Below are positions 6,949-14,450 of a stretch of 20,845 bases of DNA, one piece after another; the stretch's first letter is position 1, and each line of letters starts with the position of its first letter. Both the position numbers and the translations under genes were made by a program. This stretch comes from a virus: the IMG/VR virus record IMGVR_UViG_3300032308_001458, positions 1 through 20,845 of that record; one strand, given 5' to 3'. Under the pieces are notes generated by a model. That model saw nothing but the letters and a program-made list of their open reading frames with translations, ran no database searches and was not told where the DNA came from.

Positions 6949-9900
6949 CCCGCAAGCTGCTGCCCTACGAGCACGACCTTATTGCTGCCCTTGGCGTCAC
7001 CAAAGAAGAATACCTAGACTTCCTTGCTGTCCAGCAAGCATATACCGACGCAAAAGAAGGCACAGTTTTTGACACCAGAGCAGACTTTGGTATTACGGCA
7101 CTGGTTCTGACAATCGTCGGCGTCATTTTCCAGGTTGCTTCTGTACTACTGACACCACGCCCCGAAATACCATCAATTTCGACAGCAGGCGGTGAACGCC
7201 AAACCCGTGAGCAGCGGTTTTCGCCACGGTTCGGCTTCAACAGCGTCCAAGAACTCGGCAAATACGGCGACACTGTCCCGCTGGTTTACACAGACCGCTC
7301 CAGCAGCGGCAACGCTAACGGCGGCGTCCGTGTTGCCGGTTCGCTGCTATGGTCCGCAGTCCGAAGCTACGGCAGCAATCAACTGTTGCAGATGCTAATG
7401 CTGCTGGCTGGTGGCGCCATCACGCGGATCGACCCGCTTAAATCCGCCTTCGGTCAAACAGTCATCACCGACCTGATCGCGCAGAACAAATGGATCTACT
7501 TCAACGACGATGCCACTGGCGCATTGCGCTGGGCTGATGAATTAAATGCTTCTGGCGATACTGACCCAACAAAATATGGCAGCGCCAACGACAATCCCTA
7601 CCGCTTGCAGCCTGCCGTCAGCAACACCCGCGTAGATGGTTTCAGCCAGGCGTACTCGCCCAGCAGCTCAAACATCTTTGGCGCTTACAGCCCTGTTCCG
7701 ATCAATGTCAATACTTACCTGCGCAACGAAACTGGCGACAAAGGTTCCCGCAACATCGAGATCTATGCCACCGGCTGGCCCGCAGCTCTAGCAACCATTT
7801 CACTCGGCCAGACACTGCAGTTGCAGTTCAAGTCAACAGGTAACCCGCCAACTGGCACCGCTTTCGAGGACGACCTGGTGCGTAGCGCCATGGACACCCG
7901 CCGGACGCTGGCCAGCGTGTTCGACGATGCCGGCATCTTCAAGTTGGGCTCTGCTCGTTACCGCATCAGCCGCATCACGGGCACTACCACCGACGAAGGC
8001 GACTTTTTTGTGGATCTGGTCTGTATCGAAGCCGGACGTGCCCCTTCCCTGTCGTACCAGTACGACGAAGTTACTGATACCGCAGCCGACTACAAAAATC
8101 AGCCGAGCTATATAAATAACAAAGCAACCGTTGATGCACTGCTTGCAGAAGATGAACGAGACACAATCAACAATGCAACCGAGCTACTGGCCTCAGGGCA
8201 AATATGGAAAACCTTGTATGACTATACGTATGACGAGTACGGAAATAGCTACGCCTACGCATATGATGTTGGGTTTTCTCGTGATTTAACAGAAAATGAA
8301 AAAGCAATTTTAAGAACATATGTCGCCGCCGAGCGTGCAGCAACAGTAGGCAGCGATGAGCTTTTTTATCTCAAAGCTATTGCTCGCGTCGAAGAAGCCT
8401 CGTACACCACCGTTTCACCTTGCAACATTGTCGACATTGCGTTGAAGGCGCAGGTCTACCGTCGCATCTCCGGTAGGCAGCAGACATACGGCAGCGAACG
8501 CCGTGCCGGTTATGCCATCAGCGACAACGGTATCCAGCAACGTGTATCTCTGTTCCTGCTGCATTACCGCATCGCCGGTGGCGCCTATACCACAGCACCT
8601 GGCATCTTTGCCATCCGCCGTGCAGCCGAGCAGGACAACTTTATCTACATCAAATTCAACGGCGGCGCCACCGCCCAAAACTGGCAGTTTCGACTGGAAC
8701 CCATCGTCGATCCAGTGGCAGAGATCGCCAAACACAGCTTCATGCGCCAGTCCAATGGCACTGTCCGGTATTTCTATCTGCAAAATTCCGGCAACGCCGC
8801 GACGCTGAGCCTTGGTTCTGGTCGGGAGTTGTACTTCACCGGCTTTACGCAAAACAGCAAAATCAACGGCCTACCGCCGCTGAACGACTCACCCAACGGC
8901 ACCAACGAGTGGGACTGGTTCAACCTTGACGCCGACACCCAACTGCAAACATCATTCGAGCGTGGCCCTGAAATGGGCATCACTGCTGTCAGCGAGCAAC
9001 TGACGCAAAGCTTTACGTCTGCGTTGTATTCCAACTTGGCATTGATCGGCTTCAACGTGTTTAGCGGTAAGAGCCTGCAGGATATGCGCTCGTTTTCCGC
9101 CTTTGTCACCGGCGGCAAGCCAGTCCGTCGCATCCGCACATCCGGCAACGACGAAAACAGCAACACATGGGGCAGCCCAACTTATCGCTACTACCCCGTC
9201 ACGCCCAACGGCCCAACCAGCTTTGCGCCTGACATCTTCTTAGATACCATCCTCGACGCGCAAGACGGCATCGGCAACTACGCCAAGATCAACGGCATCG
9301 ATCTGCGTCAACTGGCAATCAGCAAGCGATTTTGCCAAGCAAACAACCTGTTCATGGATGCGCTCATTGCCGACCGCCAGAGCTGGCGCAGTTTCTGGGC
9401 AGCCAATGCACCGTTCAGTCTGTTGGAATTTGCCCGCATCGGCGGCCGCGAAACCCTGATCCCAAGCATCCCCTACAATCCAACCACTGGTGCAATCCAA
9501 CGCCAGATCCAAATAACGGCCCTGTTCAACCAAGGCAACATCCTCGAAGACAGCTACAAAGAAGAGTTTCTCGACTATGACGCCAACGTCCAAGACATCA
9601 TCGCCACTGTCATCTACCGCTCACTCGATAGCAACGGCACCTTTGCTGTAAACCGCTCGATCACGGTGCAACGCCGCGACACGAACACAGCCAATGCCAT
9701 CTTGCAGTCATTCGACGCATCGGCTTTTGTCACCAACGAGGCCCAGGCCATCCTGTTCGGCAAGCTGATGTGCAACACCCGCCGGCACGTCCGTTCCGCC
9801 ATCGAGTTCAAAACCTACCCCACCACAAGCCCGATCTCACCTGGCTCGTACATTTACGTCGATATCGGCCACAACGCTTGGGATGGCATCACCACCGGCG

Positions 9901-10229
9901 TCATCGGCCCCGATGGCAAACTCAACTCTCCCGTCGACAACACAGTCCGCAACGGCAGCTACTCTTTCCTGCTTTACCAAAGCGGTAGCGGTGTGCTACA
10001 GACTACCGCCACCGTGAGCAATGGCGTTGCTCCAGCACTGACAGCCCGCGAAGGTTGGCTCTATGTCATCGGCACCAAGGTAAAATCCCGTCGCGTCTAC
10101 CGCGTCAGCGAGGTGCAGATGGACGAAGAAGGCGAGGTGACTATCCGCGGCACAATTTTTCCCTGCGACGCTGCTGATAACTCGCTGATTGCGGATTTCA
10201 GCGACAACCTCTTTGCTATCCAACGCTAG
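6945..10229 (+). CDS. Tail tip / host-specificity protein, J-like
   Basis: A 1094-residue protein, the largest here, starting in an ATGA overlap with the NlpC-like gene. Residues about 49-70 (GITALVLTIVGVIFQVASVL) are strongly hydrophobic and could be a membrane or tip-plug helix. Next comes RFGFNSVQELGKYGDTVPLV, a pattern typical of the N-terminal hub part of J-like proteins. The rest is long, aromatic- and asparagine-rich and beta-like, with a late segment around LMCNTRRHVRSAIEFKTYP that resembles the conserved hub domain end, and a closing GEVTIRGTIFPCDAADNS. It would form the central tail tip that contacts the cell surface. The C-terminal receptor part is not one I recognise. The stop TAG is itself part of the intergenic TAGACTG motif. 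Confidence 0.8.
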   Translation: MTRKLLPYEHDLIAALGVTKEEYLDFLAVQQAYTDAKEGTVFDTRADFGITALVLTIVGVIFQVASVLLTPRPEIPSISTAGGERQTREQRFSPRFGFNSVQELGKYGDTVPLVYTDRSSSGNANGGVRVAGSLLWSAVRSYGSNQLLQMLMLLAGGAITRIDPLKSAFGQTVITDLIAQNKWIYFNDDATGALRWADELNASGDTDPTKYGSANDNPYRLQPAVSNTRVDGFSQAYSPSSSNIFGAYSPVPINVNTYLRNETGDKGSRNIEIYATGWPAALATISLGQTLQLQFKSTGNPPTGTAFEDDLVRSAMDTRRTLASVFDDAGIFKLGSARYRISRITGTTTDEGDFFVDLVCIEAGRAPSLSYQYDEVTDTAADYKNQPSYINNKATVDALLAEDERDTINNATELLASGQIWKTLYDYTYDEYGNSYAYAYDVGFSRDLTENEKAILRTYVAAERAATVGSDELFYLKAIARVEEASYTTVSPCNIVDIALKAQVYRRISGRQQTYGSERRAGYAISDNGIQQRVSLFLLHYRIAGGAYTTAPGIFAIRRAAEQDNFIYIKFNGGATAQNWQFRLEPIVDPVAEIAKHSFMRQSNGTVRYFYLQNSGNAATLSLGSGRELYFTGFTQNSKINGLPPLNDSPNGTNEWDWFNLDADTQLQTSFERGPEMGITAVSEQLTQSFTSALYSNLALIGFNVFSGKSLQDMRSFSAFVTGGKPVRRIRTSGNDENSNTWGSPTYRYYPVTPNGPTSFAPDIFLDTILDAQDGIGNYAKINGIDLRQLAISKRFCQANNLFMDALIADRQSWRSFWAANAPFSLLEFARIGGRETLIPSIPYNPTTGAIQRQIQITALFNQGNILEDSYKEEFLDYDANVQDIIATVIYRSLDSNGTFAVNRSITVQRRDTNTANAILQSFDASAFVTNEAQAILFGKLMCNTRRHVRSAIEFKTYPTTSPISPGSYIYVDIGHNAWDGITTGVIGPDGKLNSPVDNTVRNGSYSFLLYQSGSGVLQTTATVSNGVAPALTAREGWLYVIGTKVKSRRVYRVSEVQMDEEGEVTIRGTIFPCDAADNSLIADFSDNLFAIQR

Positions 10230-10233
10230 ACTG
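10227..10233 (+). promoter_or_regulatory. TAGACTG motif after J-like gene
   Basis: TAGACTG begins with the stop codon of the J-like gene and lies 29 bases before the ATG at 10256. The intervening leader (CACCATCAAGCTACGCCTACC) has no Shine-Dalgarno. A promoter role is inferred from recurrence of the motif in the other gaps. Confidence 0.45.
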
Positions 10234-10255
10234 GCACCATCAAGCTACGCCTACC

Positions 10256-10747
10256 ATGGCCTTTTTTACCGGGCGCACTGGTGCGCTGTTCCTGACCTCA
10301 GTCGGCAGCGGAGTCGTTAGCCCCAACAGCACCGAGCAGGCCCTGAAGCTGCGTGACTGGTCACTAGAGACCAGCCTAGAGCTGCTGGAAACCACAACCG
10401 TTGACACCGCCGTCAAGAGCTATACCCCTGGTGCCGTCAGCTCGACCGGCAGCGCCACTGTCCTGTACTACCGCCGCGAAGGCACCACCAGCACCGAGCC
10501 CGGCGTGCAGTTTGACCAGTTCCTGAACCGCATCATGAAGACCAGCACTGCTGGTGTGACCGAGTCTGACCGCATCGGCATCGTTCTGCGCGTGGGTCAG
10601 ACCGCTGGTTTCGGGGACATTAAAGACGACATCGCCTTTAACGCCTACATCACCAGTGCTTCGATGCAGGTTTCTACTGGCGAACTGTCCTCAGTGGCCA
10701 TCCAGTTCACCGTTGACGGTCCCTTCCGCGAACTCATTGACGCATGA
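10256..10747 (+). CDS. Tail tube-like protein, paralogue 2
   Basis: A 163-residue protein with the same core pattern as the major tail tube protein: a first strand GALFLTSV, then LRDWSLETSLELLETTTVD (about 32-50), SYTPGAVSSTGSATVLYYR, and the ending SSVAIQFTVDGPFREL. Unlike the 2098 protein it has no inserted domain, so it is close to a minimal tube fold. Its position after the J-like gene, not beside the chaperones, argues against a role as the main tube. It could form a ring or collar at the tip, or anchor the fibres encoded just downstream. It follows a 26-base gap without a Shine-Dalgarno and ends in an ATGA overlap with paralogue 3. Confidence 0.65.
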   Translation: MAFFTGRTGALFLTSVGSGVVSPNSTEQALKLRDWSLETSLELLETTTVDTAVKSYTPGAVSSTGSATVLYYRREGTTSTEPGVQFDQFLNRIMKTSTAGVTESDRIGIVLRVGQTAGFGDIKDDIAFNAYITSASMQVSTGELSSVAIQFTVDGPFRELIDA

Positions 10748-11616
10748 CGTACTTTTTAGGGCAGTACGGCAAAGTCAAACTTCGCCGTAGGGCTGCTGGC
10801 ATGTTTGCCAGTTCTGTCCTGCCCGCAGACGTCAACACAATTCTTGACCGCGTTGGTTTGGAAGGTTCCGTCGAGAACCTGCTGACCGGCGACCAATTGG
10901 TCATCACCACTACAGATGCCCGCGGCCTCGACTTCCTGCCCAGCTCCACTTGGCCTGACGGTGGTGGTGCCACGCTCAACCAAGTCGTCGCCTACGCCAA
11001 CGTCAATGCTATCGGCGGTGTCCGTTTTTTCAATACTTTTAGCGCTGCCATCAACAACGACCGCAGCGTTGAGTATCCCGTAGAAACCTTCACCGGAGAT
11101 GCCATCCCGCTTACGGTCCAGATTTACGGCTCTGTCGAGCGTGTTCTTGGCGACGTCCGAAGTTTCAGCTTTAACACCGACCGCGAATCCCTGGAAACCA
11201 CGACCATGTCCGACCGCTTCAAGCGGATGTACTCGGCAGGTCTAATCAGCGGCTCTGGCTCGATCGATTGCATCTTCAACGCCACCAACAGCGGCTTGGT
11301 CGAAAACTCCTTATTGATGCTGCAACTCATTAACCGTACCGAAATCGGCAGCGAATTTGACTGCTACCTTCAGCTCACCGAAGACGAGAATTACCCTGGC
11401 GTTCAGGACATCTACTACGAATTCCAAGCGATGGTCACTCGCACTGGAATCGAAGTCGCCACAGACCAAACCATCAACTGTGCCATCGACTTCGTCACTA
11501 CCGGCGAAATCAAACTTCTGATTGGCGAACCCTCGGGCTACATCCTCAAGGAGGACACCGACCGCATCCGCCTGCAGCAAAATCTTGACTTCCTCCTGAC
11601 TGAAGTCACCGACTAA
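10744..11616 (+). CDS. Tail tube-like protein, paralogue 3
   Basis: A 290-residue protein. Residues about 133-275 repeat the tube-type core: LGDVRSFSFNTDRESLETTT, then YSAGLISGSGSIDCIF, and near the end TINCAIDFVTTGEIKLLIG. Ahead of that, between the first strand (GKVKLRRR) and the core, lies an inserted domain (about 28-130) containing LLTGDQLVITTT, in the same place as the insert of the major tube protein. The gene overlaps paralogue 2 as ATGA, so the pair is probably made together and may assemble together. The start has no Shine-Dalgarno. Function is inferred: a second ring, tip or fibre-attachment component. Confidence 0.6.
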   Translation: MTYFLGQYGKVKLRRRAAGMFASSVLPADVNTILDRVGLEGSVENLLTGDQLVITTTDARGLDFLPSSTWPDGGGATLNQVVAYANVNAIGGVRFFNTFSAAINNDRSVEYPVETFTGDAIPLTVQIYGSVERVLGDVRSFSFNTDRESLETTTMSDRFKRMYSAGLISGSGSIDCIFNATNSGLVENSLLMLQLINRTEIGSEFDCYLQLTEDENYPGVQDIYYEFQAMVTRTGIEVATDQTINCAIDFVTTGEIKLLIGEPSGYILKEDTDRIRLQQNLDFLLTEVTD

Positions 11617-11630
11617 ACTGCTAGAAGACT
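11614..11630 (+). promoter_or_regulatory. TAAACTG / CTAGAAG motif variant before fibre 1
   Basis: The gap opens with TAAACTG (11614-11620), one base different from TAGACTG and again beginning with the stop codon, and is followed at once by CTAGAAGACT. Either could be the degenerate form of the intergenic motif. The fibre 1 ATG lies 41 bases after the first T. Weaker support than the exact sites. Confidence 0.3.
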
Positions 11631-11654
11631 TTTTGCTGTAGCCGGAGCTGGCGC

Positions 11655-14243
11655 ATGGCTGACCAGAGAATTACGCAGCTAACCCAGCTCGCCGAGGCTG
11701 ACGTCGCGGCCATCGACGTCCTACCCATCGTAGACATCTCGGCCAGCGAGACCAAAAAAGTCACCGCCAAGGACCTTTTTGAAGCTGGCGCAGTTCTGGC
11801 TGACAGCTCCAGCGTCGACCTTGCCAAGCTCAACCAGAGCAGCGCCACAAAACTTGGCACGGTCTCACTGGCCGACGACGCGATTACCGCCGCCAAGCTG
11901 GCCAACGACTCCAGCATCAACTACGGCACAACCGCCCCCGCCTCGGACAACTTTGAAGGCCGCGGTCACGTCAGCAGCAGCACCAAATACTTCAGCGTCT
12001 ACGACGGCAGCACCTTTCAGCAGGTCATTGCCCCAACCGCCGGCATCGAGGACTTAGCAGTCACGACCGGCAAGCTCGCAGCCAACGCAGTCACCACCGC
12101 CAAGATCGACGCCTCCGGCCTTGGCACGGCTGCCTTGGCCGACAGCGCCGTCACCGCTGCCAAAATCGCTGACGGCACCATCACCTCCAGCAAATTCCAA
12201 GCTGGTGCTGTCGACGCGGCCGCCATCGCCACCAATGCCGTTGGCGCCGCCGAACTGGCTGATGATGCCGTCGACACAGCCGCCATTGTTGACAGTGCCG
12301 TCGCAGAAGCCAAGCTGGCAAGCGGCGCCGTCACCAACACCAAAATCGCTGACAGCGCGGTCACGGTTGGCAAGATTGCCGACACCCAGATCACTTACGC
12401 CAAGCTGAATCTGGCAGACGCCAGCGTCCCTGGCGCAAAGCTGACTGGTGCATCGGTCACCACGACGCAGATTGCCGCCGACGCAATCGCCACCAGCCAG
12501 ATCATCAACAGCGCGGTCACCACCGCCAAGATTGCCGACGACGCGGTCACAGTTGACAAACTCGGTGCCGGTGCTGTCGATACCACCGCTTTGGCCGACT
12601 CGGCCGTAGCAACGGCCAAGATTGCCGACGACGCGGTCACCTATGCCAAGGTCCAGAACGTTAGCGACACTGACAAGTTGCTGGGTCGCTCCAGTGCTGG
12701 CGCCGGCAACATTGAAGAAATCACCTGCACCAGTGCTGGCCGTGCATTAATCGCTGGCGCTAGTGCAGGCGACCAACGTACCACGCTGGGGCTGGGCAGT
12801 CTTGCCACGCAAAGCGGCACGTTCAGCGGCACCCATTCCGGCACCAGCAGCGGCACTAACACCGGCGACCAGACCATTGCGCTGACCGGCGACGTAACCG
12901 GCAGCGGCACTGGCACTTTTGCGGCAACGATTGCTTCCGATGCAGTCACCACCGCCAAGATCCTAGACGCCAACGTCACCACCGGCAAACTGGCGGCTGG
13001 TGCTGTAACGGGGCCCAAGCTGGCGGCCGACTCCAGCACGGTGGTCAGCGGCAACGTCCCCAGCGGTAGCGGCGACTTTGAAGGACAAGGCTGGATCAAT
13101 ACCAACACCGGTCTGAACTATGTCTGGACTGGTGCTGCATGGCAGCAGGTCGCGGCGCTGCAAACCATCACCTTCAGCGACACCACTCCGCTGGCGTTCA
13201 CGGTCACCAAACCCGACAACTTCAGCGCAACGATCACCACCAGCCTTGACACCCAAACGGCTGGCACGGTCTTTGCTGCCCCGGCAACTGGTGCTGCAGC
13301 AGCGCCTACCTTCCGCGCACTGGTTGCAACGGATCTGCCTATTGCCGTCAGCGGCACCAACGGCGCCGTCCAGCCTGGTACCGGCCTGACCATTACCGGT
13401 GCTGGCGTGCTGAACCACAGCAACAGTGCTGCGACCGGCACCTTTACTAAGGTCACGATCGACGCCCAGGGTCACGTCACCACCGGCACCAACCTGCTTG
13501 CCTCGGACGTTCCAAGCCTGGATGCCAGTAAGATCACCACCGGCACATTCGGCTCGGCGTTCCTTGCTGAGAACAGCGTCACCGCTACCCAGCTGGCCGA
13601 CTACGGTATCGCGCAGGTCAGTGAGACCGCGCCAACGCCTGAGTTTGCCGGTCAGTGGTGGATCAACCCATCTGACCGCTCGGCCTACATCTGGGTTGGC
13701 ACCGTCGCCCCTGTGCCCAATGGCTACTGGTTGCTTGTCGGTTACGGCAGCCCGACGCAGCTCAACCTGCGTTTTGGTGGTACTTACAACGCCAGCACCA
13801 ACCTTGTTGTTTCGCTGAACCAGTACGGCGTCGAGGCTGGTCTGGTCATCGGCCAAGCGCTAGGAGCGCCGAACCCGCAGAACAACGGCGTCTACCTGAT
13901 CGTCACGACTGCCGGTACCGGCACAACACCAGCGCCGACAGTCTCGCTAGCCGCTGGTGACTGGGTCCTCAGTCAAGGCACTGGCGCCAACTGGACCAAG
14001 ATTGCTGTCGTGTCTGGCGCTACGGGCACCTTCAACGACTACGACATCCTGTCCGACGGCACGTACTTCACGCCGGACATGACCGGTGTGACGGATGTCC
14101 GTGATGCCCTCGTCCTGCTCTGGGGCCGTGCGCAGATCGCCACCACCTCCCAGATCGGCGTCGTGCTGGAATCCAGCGAAGTCTTGGTCGACAACAGCAC
14201 CGGCGAGATGACCATCGGCGTGGTGGACGATGGCACCTACTAA
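11655..14243 (+). CDS. Tail fibre 1 with 10-residue repeats
   Basis: An 862-residue protein with GGAG at 11643-11646 as Shine-Dalgarno. Residues 1-45 (DVLPIVDISASETKKVTAKD) are a virion-attachment type N-terminus of phage fibres. Residues 131-333 are about twenty units of ten residues with consensus ADxAVTxAKI, a fibrous trimeric-type repeat. The middle has threonine- and glycine-rich strands and two or three copies of a W-containing module (GQGWINTNTGLNYVWTGAAW; QWWINPSDRSAYIWVG; an earlier YFSVYDGSTFQQV). The C-terminus (ALVLLWGRAQIATTSQIGVV) is not one I recognise as a receptor-binding domain, and no chaperone domain is present. It probably works with the 56-aa protein whose start overlaps its stop (TAATG). 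Confidence 0.85.
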   Translation: MADQRITQLTQLAEADVAAIDVLPIVDISASETKKVTAKDLFEAGAVLADSSSVDLAKLNQSSATKLGTVSLADDAITAAKLANDSSINYGTTAPASDNFEGRGHVSSSTKYFSVYDGSTFQQVIAPTAGIEDLAVTTGKLAANAVTTAKIDASGLGTAALADSAVTAAKIADGTITSSKFQAGAVDAAAIATNAVGAAELADDAVDTAAIVDSAVAEAKLASGAVTNTKIADSAVTVGKIADTQITYAKLNLADASVPGAKLTGASVTTTQIAADAIATSQIINSAVTTAKIADDAVTVDKLGAGAVDTTALADSAVATAKIADDAVTYAKVQNVSDTDKLLGRSSAGAGNIEEITCTSAGRALIAGASAGDQRTTLGLGSLATQSGTFSGTHSGTSSGTNTGDQTIALTGDVTGSGTGTFAATIASDAVTTAKILDANVTTGKLAAGAVTGPKLAADSSTVVSGNVPSGSGDFEGQGWINTNTGLNYVWTGAAWQQVAALQTITFSDTTPLAFTVTKPDNFSATITTSLDTQTAGTVFAAPATGAAAAPTFRALVATDLPIAVSGTNGAVQPGTGLTITGAGVLNHSNSAATGTFTKVTIDAQGHVTTGTNLLASDVPSLDASKITTGTFGSAFLAENSVTATQLADYGIAQVSETAPTPEFAGQWWINPSDRSAYIWVGTVAPVPNGYWLLVGYGSPTQLNLRFGGTYNASTNLVVSLNQYGVEAGLVIGQALGAPNPQNNGVYLIVTTAGTGTTPAPTVSLAAGDWVLSQGTGANWTKIAVVSGATGTFNDYDILSDGTYFTPDMTGVTDVRDALVLLWGRAQIATTSQIGVVLESSEVLVDNSTGEMTIGVVDDGTY
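12045..12653 (+). repeat. 30-bp (10-residue) tandem repeat in fibre 1
   Basis: About twenty in-frame 30-base units encode the decapeptide ADxAVTxAKI. Phase is kept throughout except for one 12-residue unit (residues 251-262, NLADASVPGAKL). The DNA copies are imperfect, but a 26-base stretch at 12525-12550 recurs exactly at 12615-12640, 90 bases (three units) later, which points to recent unit duplication. Confidence 0.85.
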
Positions 14244-14413
14244 TGACGCACCGCTCAACCAACTTCGTCTACAGCGCCGAGAACGTCCCGATCGGCGGAC
14301 AACCCGGTGATGTCCTCCTCAAAGTCCAAGGCGCCAACTACTACACCGCTTGGCGCGACTTCACCTACGTCTTCGAAACCTACGACGTAGTACTCGACGA
14401 CGGCGAATACTAG
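14243..14413 (+). CDS. 56-aa orphan fibre module
   Basis: A 56-residue ORF starting in a TAATG overlap with the fibre 1 stop and ending in TAG at 14411-14413. The middle, PIGGQPGDVLLKVQGANYYT followed by AWRDFTY, resembles the 'GQxGxVLxKxSxxDYxxxW' module that phage fibres normally carry inside a longer chain. Here it stands alone. It may be a small adapter or assembly factor for fibre 1, or a detached C-terminal piece of it. Codon use is GC-rich like its neighbours, and the tight coupling supports translation. Confidence 0.6.
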   Translation: MTHRSTNFVYSAENVPIGGQPGDVLLKVQGANYYTAWRDFTYVFETYDVVLDDGEY

Positions 14414-14417
14414 ACTG
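14411..14417 (+). promoter_or_regulatory. TAGACTG motif before fibre 2
   Basis: TAGACTG begins with the stop codon of the 56-aa gene and sits 40 bases before the fibre 2 ATG. The leader also has a strong Shine-Dalgarno (AGGAG at 14438-14442, with AAGGGA at 14445-14450). Confidence 0.45.
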
Positions 14418-14450
14418 GTGCGGTAATCCCGTCCGTCAGGAGTTAAGGGA

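Noticed and set aside
7015-7020. TAGACT inside the J-like gene
   Set aside because: It is coding (near residues 24-26) and not followed by a gene start, so it is probably a chance copy and was not listed as a regulatory site.
12963-13856. 297-residue open frame on the minus strand
   Set aside because: It lies opposite the GC-rich, repetitive fibre 1 gene, which has clear fibre motifs. Its product is low in complexity with no recognisable domain, as expected of a shadow frame.
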